A stretch of DNA of 64,000 nt from Cryptomeria japonica (taxonomy: Eukaryota; Streptophyta; Pinopsida; Cupressales; Cupressaceae): contig NC_081413.1 in assembly GCF_030272615.1 (NCBI RefSeq), positions 331,261,302-331,325,301 of the forward strand, written 5' to 3'. Both the position numbers and the translations under genes were made by a program. The notes under the pieces are model-generated. The model was not told where the DNA came from. It was given only the letters and a program-made list of their open reading frames with translations, and did not search any database. This document shows, in pieces, positions 35,792-46,551 of this stretch (positions are counted from its first letter, which is position 1; each line of letters begins with the position of its first letter).

Positions 35792-36200
35792 CTATAGGTT
35801 GTCATATGCATTTGATAGAGTAACCTCGCCCATTGATTTGATTATAACAGTTACATCATTATAGAGTGCTCTTAGGTAATATAAGGCATGATTGGGATAT
35901 GGATTCACTAGAGTGGGAATTCTATCCCATGTCTTTTGAAATGTGAATTTAAAATCTCTCATGAATTCATGGGGTGCCCTCCTTATTATCGTCAATTGTT
36001 CAACAAGTGATATGTGATCACTTTTGTCTTCAAATTGCTCGCATAACTTCTCCCCAAACTCAGATGAATTGTGAATGGAATTATGTTGCAACCCTTTATA
36101 CCAATGCAATAATTTTCCTTTCAAGGACGTGGCAAAGAGTCTAACAACAACATCATCCTCAATGACATTATTGAACAAAGTAGATGTTAGCAATATCTTG
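35792..36200 (-). pseudogene. Gypsy gag (Retrotrans_gag) of the Tat-like element
   Basis: One open frame of 133 codons: VVRLFATSLKGKLLHWYKGL, SSEFGEKLCEQFEDK, VEQLTIIRRAPHEFMRDFKFTFQKTWDRIP. This is the Retrotrans_gag pattern (L-F-x-x-S-L-x-G-x-A-x-x-W-[YF]). Its C-terminal continuation lies beyond the inner gypsy insertion, at about 29950 and below. The stretch 36201-36810 up to the LTR looks like untranslated leader. Confidence 0.8.
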
Positions 36201-36810
36201 AATGTGTTCTATGGGAGTGGTGGTTGTCTCATAGGTAAAGTATGGTATAATTTTTAAATGCAGCAACTAGTGTATCATTTATTTGGGCTAAAATAAGAGG
36301 GCTACCTCCATTAAAGGGAAAAAAAACGTGATTTCTAGGGACATTCATGTGAAATAATGGTTTATTCAACTAAATAGCGTGAGTCCTAGATTGTGATAGT
36401 GTAGAATGGAGAGGTAGAATGAGATCTATGGAATGGAGCAATTACAAATTCAATTACCCTAACTTGTGACAAGAAAATTCTAACTCATATTCCTCTAAAA
36501 TTTGAAGATGAAAGCTCTGAATATTGAAAATTACCTTTATAAGATGCCCTTGTTTGAATTCTATGCATGAAATCAACAACTACCCTCAAGCAAGACACCA
36601 GAGTGTGAGAGACCAGAGTGTGAGTAGAGTTCCTAAGTGTTTGATAGAAAACCTCTTCAAGGATAAAATACTAAGTACAACACCACTTTATTAGCATTAT
36701 GAGTCGAAAACTTGAGCTAACACCATTTAACTAGCAAATTTGATGAAACAATGTCAATGTAATTCCATTGAGTGTACTAGAAACTATTTTCACATGAAAT
36801 TCCACCTTGT

Positions 36811-38747
36811 TGGATTGGATCCAACATTCTAATGGCATAATGGAAAAGATCCTAAAGTGTGGGACCTTACACAAGGGGTTGTAATCTCCAAAGAAGGTTG
36901 GCTTCCTTTCTGATCTAGGTGCAAGTGTTAAACCAACCTAACACTTCAAACTTCTACTTTTGAACCTATTCTAATGGCTTTGTGAGAGGAAAAGAGAAAA
37001 GGAAAATGCAGAATTGAAAGGAGGTCACACCAAGATGGAAAGATCTATTTTTCCATGCCCCAAAGTAACACAAAGAGCTAATCAAAACACCATGAAAATG
37101 TGCAAAGAGAAATTCAATTTCATCCACCCTTGAGAACAAATATGGAGATCGAGGTTTAAGAATGTTGAAAGGGAAGAAGATTTTTCACAAGCAACTCTTA
37201 AACATGAATTTCACATTATACAAGAAAGGCAATGAAACATGTACTTAGCATAAAGGTAAGAATACATATACAAAACACACAAGTTGAAGGAAGGCAATAA
37301 TGATGACTTCAATTCATTCAAAGGCTGAAGACTAAACTTACAATTATAGATATGCAAGGAAACTTTACAACTCTGCAAGAGAAATACATAGCATAGAGAA
37401 GAAGGGATAGGGTCAAAAAAATGAGCACAATTGCTTGCCTTCCAAAAGAATCAAAACCTTACAAATGAGACTTAACAACCTATATATAACAATATGGATG
37501 CTAAGAGAAGATTGTGTGAAAGGTGAAGAAACCCTAGCTTCCATTCCAAGATCATGTATGCAGAGAAATGTCAATTGGAAGAGACATGAGGGTAGCCGAA
37601 TTAGATTAAGAATGCATGATAAAAGCCCTCACCATGCCTTGACAATATGAATTTATGAAAAAACATGCATTTGAAAGGAAAGTCACATGAAAATGCACAT
37701 TTAGGGCATGTAGATCTGACATGGGAGCTATCAAGTAGAAATAAATGAGCATAGTTTTGACCTCCACTTGATAGCCCTTTGCAAAATGCATTGAATGCAA
37801 CCTTGTATCTCCGTGAATTAAAATGAGCAAGCTAAGATTGTGGAGGATTTAAATCGATGAGTGTTGATCACACTAAAATAAAGCATTGTTGGACATCAAG
37901 GATCAAGCATCGGGCTTGAGAAGCTCATTGCTACAAAGTGCTCACAAGGAAAGGGACTCTAAACTTTGAAGATTGAAGGAGTGAAAAAATGGGAAGGAGA
38001 GGATTGGTGATCGGGTATCAGGTTTCACCTATAAACCTTCCAAAGTCAGAATGGTTGTAGGGGAAGATCAACCCCTGGCTCTTAAAAGGCTAGGAAAAAG
38101 GGTAGAAGAATATTGGACGATGGGCTTCAGAGATGCATGTAAATCTCTTCCAAAGTGGAAGGGTTAACGTGCATCCTTGACCCTCAATGTCCGAAAGGGA
38201 AGCTAGGAAAGAAGGTGGGGAATTAAGGTTTAGGGATAGCCTTGACTCTTTCCAAAATGGAAATGGTCGAGGTTACCTATGACCCCTAATGCCTTAAAGG
38301 ATGGGAAAAGGGAAGCAATGGTGCATCGGACTTCAGGGATCAAGGTTTAAGTTTAAATTTTCTAGGAAAAAGCTAGGAAAAGTTAATCTTAAATCCATAT
38401 CCTCTATGTCTAATGAAGGATGATAAAAGGAAAAGTGTGTCAAGATTTAAAGGTCGTGGCCTTCAAGTAACATTTTCTTTCTTTAAGTAAAATATTACGA
38501 GGAACCCCTGATCCCTAAAGTGCAAAATACTTAGGCAAAAAAGGAAGGAGAGAAAGTAGGGAGTGGGCTTGAGGGCTACGTTGAGAAAAATAAAAGAATG
38601 AATGGAGAAGCATGATGTTCGATTCATGACAAAAGAGAGTACTTAGGCAATTTCTTGATTTCTAACTTGGGCATCTAATCAACATGGGCAGAACTAGTGC
38701 ATGGAGCATATCTTTGATCCATTCTCACTAATGGACCAGGGGTGTCA
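36811..38747 (-). repeat. 5' LTR of the Tat-like gypsy element
   Basis: 1937 bp, homologous to 16508-18375. A TATATATA-like run at about 37480-37488 may be the promoter. The sequence just inside its inner end (36810 and below) does not match a primer-binding site that I know. Confidence 0.75.
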
Positions 38748-39688
38748 TGAAATGACAATAGATACTATTCAAGAGTTTGATTTTTTGAGGTTCTTTGAAT
38801 CTTTAGAAGATGAGGACAAGTTTGTTTCAGAGGTTCCTACTTCTCCTTCAACGATAGTTGTTGTAGCTTCACCTTTAGTGATTCCTTATGCAAAGCATTG
38901 ATTGAGACTTCCATCATTTTTGTTTAGCAGAACCATCATTTTATTTCAAATTTGGAGGACACAATTGAGGGGTTATCTCTACTCTTTTATGACAACCATT
39001 GCTCATTTTTTCCAGACCATCATTGTCTTTGGAGATCAACACCAATTTCTTTAGATTCTTCTTTTTACCTTTTTTTAATTAGGCATGTACCTATTTTAAT
39101 TGTGGCATCATCATCATCTACTATGGACAAGAAGACCCTAAACGGTTTTCAAAGACATCATCATACATCTTCATGCTTCCTCATGTCAATTCCTAATTGA
39201 AATGGGAAGCACTCCCACATTTGTACTTGGTTTTATTTCTTTCGAAATGGGAAGCATTCCTGACTTTGTACTTGGTTTTATTTCTTCTGAAAGGGAGAAA
39301 ATTTATTTGTATACATTGGATCATGTTTTGTGTTCGGACACTTACCATTCTTGCAAGAGATTATTCAATGTGGGGGTGCTACATAGTCTCTCTCTTTCCC
39401 TCTTATGTAGTATATCAATTGTATCTTTGTTATCAATGTAATACTTGGGGAACATTTATTATTCCTCCATACATGCCTCATTTCATCATTTGTGCATGCT
39501 TGCTTTCTACATTCTCTCTTTTGGAGAAAGATTTCTTTCCAAGTGGGTTTTCTCCATTACTTCGCTTTGAGGGATCTTTTGTACATAGCTCCCTAAAACG
39601 GCCTCATAGTTGAGACACATCTTTCTTCATCTTTGCATCCTTGCATCATATGCATTGGTGCCCCTCCCTAAGTTGCATTTAAGTGGGT
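38748..39688 (+). pseudogene. Outer element internal region, part 3
   Basis: Continues the outer LTR element after the gypsy insertion. The first frame, 38757-38901, reads MTIDTIQEFDFLRFFESLED. Later frames (39197-39613) contain two near-copies of the phrase LGFIS.EMGS/ERE, a short local repeat. I recognise no domain. A purine-rich AAGTGGG just before 39689 could be a weak polypurine tract. Confidence 0.4.
39116..39142 (+). repeat. 27-bp source copy of filler DNA
   Basis: ATCTACTATGGACAAGAAGA plus CCCTAAA. The same 27 bases recur at 40530-40556, and 25 of them (last base aside) at 40576-40600, inside the (TA)n structure 1.4 kb away. Confidence 0.95.
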
Positions 39689-40065
39689 TGTTAATGTGAT
39701 AAGGTTATCCACCTAACTATTTCCTTAGTGGGGACCTATTCACATGTTAAGTTAGCTTTGGTCCTAGGTGTCTTTCTAGAAGTATTAGTTGTCAATGGGA
39801 TAATATCTAATTTACTTCTTATATTCAAGGTCATTTAATATTTTCTTAACTTAGTTGTCTCATGTTATAGGAGTAAGATGCATGTCAACATATTGTTTAA
39901 TCATATCACTCACTTTCCCTATACAAGTAAGGCCATTGTACACTTTGTAACATATCTCATAGATCTTAATATCAAGAAAGTTCATTTCTTGCATACTCCC
40001 TTGTGGAAGGTTCTTTTGTTTTTGTAGGTGATCCTAGAGTCTCAAGCTAATATTTAGCTCCTACA
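39689..40065 (+). repeat. 3' LTR of the outer element
   Basis: 377 bp, TGTTAATGTGATAAGG to GCTCCTACA, homologous to 12676-13046. It is followed by ATAAC, one transition away from the ATAAT that precedes the 5' LTR. Confidence 0.7.
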
Positions 40066-40409
40066 ATAACATCAATTGCATGATTGATGTGCTAAGTAGT
40101 ATCATGTTCCCCTCAATTAATTTTTTCTAAGCTCACATATAATCATGTGAACTAGACATGAAAAGAAATATCGAATAATATTATGAATGATGTTGATAAT
40201 ATCTCAATGATTTGTACTCAATAAATATATTTGTTGTTAATTTGATGAAATTAAGAATCTCTCAAGTTTGTCACATGTAAGTCTATTCATACATATAGTT
40301 TGATAATGTTTCTTCATGACAACTAGCAACCCAAATGCTCAAAAGTAAACATCTATTTAAAATTTTAGATGTCTCAAATAACATAAATGCTAAAAAATAA
40401 ATAGATAGC

Positions 40410-40530
40410 ACATTGTCTACTATGTGAAATTCAAGGTTCTGAAAACAACAAAGAATGTGTGACAATTTATAAGCTTTAATAATACAAAACAACATGAAAG
40501 TTGCAAAAAAAATAGATATAAAATTATATA
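40410..40530 (+). repeat. Inverted duplication, left arm (about 120 bp)
   Basis: Matches the reverse complement of 40681-40799 almost base for base; the only differences I see are in an A run. A third of the arm lies in a short reading frame on each strand, which is why the same peptide appears twice. Confidence 0.95.
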
Positions 40531-40594
40531 TCTACTATGGACAAGAAGACCCTAAATAGATATATATATATATGTATCTACTATGGACAAGAAG

Positions 40595-40598
<4 letters not shown>

Positions 40599-40683
<85 letters not shown>
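40599..40683. repeat. (TA)n microsatellite inside the inverted duplication
   Basis: About 40 TA units between the filler copies and the right arm. A second short TA run follows the right arm at 40800-40819. Confidence 0.95.
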
Positions 40684-40689
<6 letters not shown>

Positions 40690-40799
40690 ATATCTTTTTT
40701 TTTTGCAACTTTCATGTTGTTTTGTATTATTAAAGCTTATAAATTGTCACACATTCTTTGTTGTTTTCAGAACCTTGAATTTCACATAGTAGACAATGT
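40681..40799 (-). repeat. Inverted duplication, right arm
   Basis: Reverse complement of 40410-40530. With the 150-bp spacer it could extrude as a large cruciform. Confidence 0.95.
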
Positions 40800-40819
40800 A
40801 TATATATATATATATATAT

Positions 40820-41179
40820 GATCTAATGCATAAATGGCTATGAGTATAAAGATAAAGAATAGGTAATCTACAACCAAAATGATTATATTAAGTAAATATA
40901 ATCTATACAAAAAGCCACAACTTAGTCTATTGTGCATTTAGATAAAAATATTCCAAGACAAGGTTATAGTTTAACTAGGAATTTGAATCCTATATAAGAT
41001 ATTTAAATTTGTAGAACAAATTCTTGAGAGCAATTTGATGTACATTCAAGAGTTTCAATTTTGAGAACCTTGATTCCTCATGTAGAAAATGATGCTCCAC
41101 ATAGATTTAAAATATTTTAAAGATAGAGAAATAAAATGTAAACACATTTTTGGCACTAGATTTTGCATCCTCTCTTCAA
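40820..41179. other. AT-rich spacer
   Basis: No frame or repeat that I can assign. Confidence 0.4.
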
Positions 41180-42110
41180 TCTTGGTGGACTAGCCTACTC
41201 TAGTAAGATTCCCTTCATGGAGATTCTTATGAGAGTTTTGGAGGCATCTTCATTGGTGGCATTATCAAACAAACATCACTTGTGATGCTCAAGGGCATGC
41301 TTAGAAACCTCCTTGAAAGGAAGCCTAGAACAATGATATTGGGGTGGATTGTTGTATTACTTTTGAGACTTGCTCCATCTTTGATTTCTCCCTTGGCATT
41401 GTAAGTGCTCAATTGTATGGGCCAATAGGGTAATCTAATAATGATAAGGAAGGTTCAACTCACAATCCACATGACATGAAATTCAATTCCTCTTAGCATT
41501 TTTTTTAACATAATGACTATTAACTTATCCTTGTTAGCACTATATCCATCTTGTTTAGTCCATAGATTAAGTTCTAATAATTTGTGCACCTTTGGAAACA
41601 TTTTACCAACCTTCACATATAGGGTCACCTAAGAAATCATTACATCACCCAAAGACTTGGCTTAAGTTATAGAGTCACTTGGATGAATTGCCTTGATAGG
41701 GGGTGGCCCTATCATCTTTTGGGGACATGGGATTACTTTAGTTTTGACCTTTTTTCCACCATTTTTTCTTGTGATTAATTCTTCTATACAATGTTGATCG
41801 ATCCTTTACTCCCCTTGACTCTCACTCATCTCCCTAGTTATCTACCCATCATCTCTCTAGTCTTCTCCCAATCAATTCCCTTGCTTGTGAAGCTTCTTGC
41901 ATATAAATTTTTACCTTTGGTATTTGGGAATTTTTTCAATTCTACATTATTTGCTTTAGCAACCTTCAAAGCATATTTAAGTTTAGTACAAGATGTAAGT
42001 GTCTTTTCCTAGCTTTCTAAAGGGAAGTTTTCCATTTTTGCATTTGTAGCTAGCTCTATGATACAAGCTCTCACTCCATTCCACCTCTTTGGCAATGAGG
42101 ATTGTGAATC
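41180..42110 (-). pseudogene. Decayed coding sequence of unknown family
   Basis: Read leftwards from about 41760, one frame gives GGKKVKTKVIPCPQKMIGPP, then VTLYVKVGKMFPKVHKLLEL, NLWTKQDGYSANKDKLIVIM and LRGIEFHVMWIVS with only two stops in about 100 codons. Further left, frames read TIEHLQCQGRNQRWSKSQK and KHALEHHK...LFDNATNEDASK. The composition and near-open frame look like protein coding. I do not recognise the family; a transposon-borne or retroelement gag-like protein is possible. Confidence 0.3.
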
Positions 42111-43835
42111 ACCTTAGAGGAATACAATATCTCTGCACAACCCTACCAAAAATAATTTCACGCTCATGTAGGATGTTCCTTTCTTTTTCAAAATTTTCTT
42201 AGAAACTTCAATGCTTCCTCAACCTTCCAAATAATTTTCAATATTCTTAGATCCAAAGCATTCCTATTCTAACAATCATCAAGTAGTAGCAATCGATTGA
42301 TGTATTAGAGGATATAAAATTTGGATTCCCTATAGACACAAGCCAACACATGCATCACCAATTTAAGTTTCTTTGGATCTTCATATTTTTATAGGTTCCA
42401 TTATTTTGAAAAGATTAAGATTAGAATAGTAATTTGCAAATCTCAAATTTCCTAAGGATAGTGATACATTATTTCCATTCATTGGATAGACTATAAATTG
42501 CATTGTTTTCTTAGAATAGTGAATTTGTTGTTTCCAGATTAAGTAAAGTAAGACATATTCAACTTTGTTTGTATATTTCGAAAAGCCCTTGATTCCAACA
42601 AAAGGTCTTCTAAGCAAGTAAAACCCTATAATATCCCAAATAAAATATTTTTCCAAATTAATTAGAACAAAATGAACCACAACAAATATAAAGAAGAATA
42701 TGGTGTTCAAACCCTCATGAAATTACTTTCAAACATATCTAGAAATATCCACAAAAATCCAATAAATTCTTCACGGTATTGCACCCTTTTTGACATAGTT
42801 TTGCACAAACAAACGTTGGAACTTCTCCAATTGATATAAACTAAGATAAAAACATAAAATATAATGTTATAAAAAAAAAGTAGTAAATAAATATGATACA
42901 TAAATCTTCAAAAAAAAATCCACATATCAAGCAACTACACAACACTGGCAACAAAGCTTTGCCCCAAACTGAAATATAGCATCTCCAACTCTTGGAGCTA
43001 ATTTGGAATGAAAAACAAACAAGAAGTTTCTCTACAACAAAAAACAAGCTATGGCACACAACACCAAAATAGCTCAACATCTCACATAAACTTTGCCTAT
43101 AACTTGTAACAATAAACACAAAAAGAACAGTAGAACTATCTATAATTCCTTGAGCTCCAAATACAATTCTTAAATGAAATTACCTCTAGGAAATTTATGG
43201 GTTTTTTCCACAAATTCCAAACTCAAATGGGTTTTTGTTCATTGAAGAAATGAAAATCTTAAAGCTTATACAAAATACTGTGATGTAGAAATAATCAGAT
43301 GAAAAAATCAAAATATTCACAAACTACATATTCAATCGTAGCCAATTTAGACATTTGAATTCCCAACACCCCTTGGAGGGAAATTTAAAATTAAATTAAA
43401 TGTTAACTCTTCCACTTCTATAGTTGCCAGCCATAAATAACCAAAAACTCCAAAATGACAACTGATCATAAAATTTACCATACTTTTAGAATGTTTCCAA
43501 TTTAATTTTTGGAGTTATTTTTTGTCATACTTATTGTAGAATCTTTCCAACTTGATTTTTGGAGTTATTTTGGCATATTCCAAAACCCAGTTTTGGAGTC
43601 AATTTAATTTAATTTAATTTTAATTTTAAAACATTTCAATAATACTTTAAAATTATCAAATTTCATTAGATATGTAAATAAATATTAAAATTATTGTACC
43701 CTATTAAATGACCTTAATCCAAGAAATACTTGGAATAGATTATTTAATCACCTAAATTAAATTATTTTAAAAGGAGACATGAGAAGTCTTTCCTCCCCCA
43801 TGCTCCAAAATCTGAGGCCTTTCTCATGTGATATT
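42111..43835. other. AT-rich intergenic DNA
   Basis: Only short, biased frames. Two near-repeats of TAGAATSTTTCCAAYTTGATTTTTGGAG-like sequence occur at about 43490-43575. No gene is supported. Confidence 0.4.
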
Positions 43836-43933
43836 TTGTTATGCTCCTTTTAAAAACTAATATCAATCATAGCTTCAGATTATCTTGTTATGCTCCTTTT
43901 AAAAACTAACATCAATCATAGCTTCAGATTATC
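43836..43933. repeat. 49-bp tandem duplication
   Basis: Two copies beginning TTGTTATGCTCC (43836-43884 and 43885-43933) with a single difference, so a recent duplication. The end overlaps a 17-nt palindrome CTTCAGATTATCTGAAG at 43922-43938. Confidence 0.9.
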
Positions 43934-44258
43934 TGAAGGAGTAAAAATAATTAAAGAACATGCAAACCAGGTGCATTTTTCAAATATTAAACATGGAAGA
44001 TATTATGAATTTTACATCTTTGGAGAGTTCTAGTTCATATGAGTTTTAAAGATATTAGAACAACCACCACACCTATTGTTTTGCTCTTCGGAAAAAAATC
44101 TTAAGCTATTTATGCAAGGTAAGTGTCCATTGCTCAACTAAAGATAGAAGAAGTTGAGCACTCCACGTTTTGTGCTAGCATATACAACTAATCCTTAATT
44201 TTTAGAAAAGAGACCTATCAGAATTATTGCTTTTGATGATGAGTTGATAAAGAAGGGT

Positions 44259-44417
44259 TTCATGAAGACCATTGTCTATGCAGCACCCAGATTTACCGTT
44301 TGATTCTGTTTTTTAAATAATTAAAAATTAAAATACAAAAAGTTTTTTTTTCCAACTAATTATTAAATACAGTCAATGGTAAATTTTGGATGCTGGATAG
44401 ACATTGCCTTCATGAAG
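44259..44417. mobile_element. Small MITE with 9-bp target duplication (Mutator-like?)
   Basis: A 141-bp body (44268-44408) has terminal inverted repeats of about 35-40 bp: ATTGTCTATGCAGCACCC on the left, and AATGTCTATCCAGCATCC when the right end is reverse-complemented. Both end in ATTTACC. It is bounded on both sides by TTCATGAAG (44259-44267 and 44409-44417). A 9-bp duplication suggests mobilisation by a Mutator-type transposase. Because TTCATGAA is itself palindromic, the exact boundary could shift by a few bases. Confidence 0.7.
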
Positions 44418-44579
44418 GCCCTTCAAAATATATGCACTAGAGATAAGTCTACAAATAAAGTTGAGTGAACCCATTGACTGGTCCTAGAGGGTATAGTACG
44501 ACAACTATGGAGGATAGACTTATTCTGACGCAAGATGACCCTAAAGGATGGTAGCAACTACATGAATGAATGAGTGAAT

Positions 44580-44930
44580 GATTTTATTGACATCCACGAG
44601 ACTGAACAGCCTATGAAACCAAGAAAAACACCAACACCAAACCTCCTGAATATAATTTTCCATGTCTTCCATTCGCCTCCTTTATAAGGTTGTTTCTACG
44701 TTGTTGAAGTAAATTGGTCCATACATAGCTATATCCACTCTTATCCACTCTATTACGAGAAGCATGCTTAGATCCTTGAGAGCAGAGAAACTGATTACTG
44801 TACATGGTACTTGCCTCATGGATTGCAAATCACTTAAGAGAGGAGAGGCTGGCAATACGATGGGATGTGGAGACTGAGTCAGGGTAGGTTCATAAGGATC
44901 ACGAGATATAACCACAATTACTTAGCTTCT
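44580..44930 (-). other. Possible transcript 3' end or decayed exon, - strand
   Basis: On the - strand an AATAAA signal lies at about 44582-44588, preceded by two overlapping frames: 44915-44682 (SRDPYEPTLTQSPHPIVLPAS...) and 44805-44611 (KHASRNRVDKSGYSYVWTN...). It could be the end of a decayed gene or of a non-coding transcript downstream of the kinase gene. I recognise no family. Confidence 0.25.
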
Positions 44931-46203
44931 ATTCAATGAACCGCCTCAAACTTGAGAAATGATAGCAAGCTGTATACATCTAATGACCACTGCGATTTTT
45001 GAATTTGTTACTCTATACTTTCAGCAAACGCAATTGTCATACCTATCATCAAGTAACTATTTTGGCATGTCTAAATCAATCAAATACAGTTATGTATTTG
45101 ATTTTTTTTTATTTTAAATTATTGTCGCATGTAACTCAACATTAATGGTTACTTTAACAATCACTAACAATATACGTAGTTAACATTAATAGTTACTTTC
45201 ACAATCACTAACAATATACCAAACATAATCATATTAATTCAATATTTAATTTCAATGGTTGGTGTTTATTGTTCATTGTTTAGTAAATGCTATGAATATT
45301 ATTTCAGCTCTTTAGGTTACTTACTGATTGTAAGTGTTTTTTGGATTCAACTGTGTAGAGATTTTTGCATTAACATTTCAGATCATACTCTATGATCCTT
45401 CATCATTAAATTCTTGGATTTTTGGTCTGTATGTAAAATTGATTTTCTTGAACTTTAGGCATGTATGTGTTTGTGTATATATGTATAGGTATGCATATCC
45501 CAAATTTCAGGAAAAATATTGTTATCCTGCATGCATCCTTGCATCACCCATCACTCCCTTTTCAAAACCTGAAAAAAAATAGCATATACATGCTTAAGCA
45601 AACCCAATTATACATGCTCAAGTAATTCAATTGTAAACATTTGGTAATGCTTAGGTTTTCTCGTGTCTTTTCATTGAGAAGAAAATCACATTTCCGTGAA
45701 GTACCAATTTTTGCGCCAAAATAGTTGCTGTACTTGATAATCATTTTGTACAATCTTTGTACCTTATATATGCTGTTGCTTTCATTTTGGACTTATCTTC
45801 TAATTGAGAACCGCCACTTGGAACAAGATGTTGTAAATTGCAGCAAATATTTCATCTTCTTTCCTGCACCACCCCATAAAGGAAGGTGCTATTTCTTGTT
45901 GAATGCATAGAATCTGGATATTTTTTCTTTCAATACTTGATTTATGCTAGTTCTTATGCTCGGGAGAACTCTAGGCCAACATTATCGTTTTGAAACATTT
46001 GTAACTGATATAGGCTGTTACAAGAAGAATAGATGGACTGAAGTTGAAGGCACCAACTTAAGGTTAATTTTGGAGTAGTCCTGTGCAAATAGTGTATAAA
46101 CAATCAATGAGCTGAAACTCATAGGATTTGAATCTGAGTTTCTATACAATGATAGGAATTGGTAGCTTCTTGGAGAATAACTAGAAGAAAAAAGACTGGC
46201 ATC
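44931..46203. other. Intergenic DNA 3' of STN8
   Basis: AT-rich. A near-repeat of GGTTACTTTMACAATCACTAACAATATAC occurs twice at about 45147-45220. It probably includes the kinase 3' UTR, but no unambiguous polyadenylation signal could be fixed. Confidence 0.4.
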
Positions 46204-46551
46204 CTACTGGGGCAAAGTAAATTTGGAAAGCATAGCTGCAGCCTGATCCCCAGCTAATAAAAAATAAGGATGTCTGAGAGCTGCAGCTGCTGATAATCGA
46301 CCACGTCTCAAGAAGGCTCTCTCAGAAATGAGCTTTGTAGCTAAGTCCCAACCTTTACCACCATCACTGTCAAGTATGGCCAGATCAGGCCTTAACCTAG
46401 TGATTTGTCTCCACTTTCTCAAGTCATATTGGGCATCTTTTATTTCTGATTTAAACATCCGTATGCCTGATGGAGTTCTCAGGTTTGAACAGGCCATTTG
46501 CAGAAATATCACTCCAGCAGAGTACATGTCAAATAGATCTGGACTGTTAAG
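46204..46551 (-). CDS. STN8: STN8 last exon
   Basis: 115 codons plus TAG at 46206-46204, LNSPDLFDMYSAG to KFTLPQ. The preceding intron is 102 bp (46552-46653). This covers the alpha-F to alpha-I helices of the kinase C-lobe. Confidence 0.95.
   Translation of the reverse strand, partial: LNSPDLFDMYSAGVIFLQMACSNLRTPSGIRMFKSEIKDAQYDLRKWRQITRLRPDLAILDSDGGKGWDLATKLISERAFLRRGRLSAAAALRHPYFLLAGDQAAAMLSKFTLPQ

Larger units (their letters stand above)
16508..38747 (-). mobile_element. Ty3/gypsy element with two RNase H domains (Tat-like), - strand
   Basis: Direct repeats at 16508-18375 and 36811-38747 are LTRs. Read leftwards between them: gag (36200-35792), protease (about 29720-29158), an RVT_3-type RNase H (about 29060-28650), reverse transcriptase (about 28366-27500), a gypsy RNase H (about 27480-26960) and integrase (26960-26691, then 19656-18640). 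Two later elements, 19658-26690 and 29953-35780, interrupt it; without them it is about 9.4 kb including LTRs. A second, archaeal-type RNase H is the hallmark of the plant Tat lineage. I could not find matching 5-bp target duplications. All ORFs are broken. Confidence 0.8.
12676..40065 (+). mobile_element. Old non-autonomous LTR retrotransposon hosting nested insertions
   Basis: Two direct LTRs (12676-13046 and 39689-40065) share long matching stretches, such as the block around TTCCTTAGTGGGGACCTAT and the ending AGCTCCTACA. An initiator-Met-type primer site follows the first LTR. Flanking pentamers ATAAT (12671-12675) and ATAAC (40066-40070) fit a 5-bp target duplication with one transition. 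After removing the inserted elements (14134-15766 and 16508-38747) only about 2.75 kb of internal sequence remain. I find a gag-like fragment but no protease, integrase or RT, so it is a gag-only/LARD-like element. The match between the LTRs and the pairing of these two ends are seen; the single-element reading is inferred. Confidence 0.7.

Noticed and set aside
18376-38747. 5-bp target duplication for the dual-RNase-H gypsy element
   Set aside because: CCTAT before 16508 and TGAAA after 38747 do not match, and shifting the LTR ends did not produce a convincing pair.
40537-40821. ORFs consisting of IYIYIY repeats
   Set aside because: They are translations of the (TA)n run and the inverted duplication.
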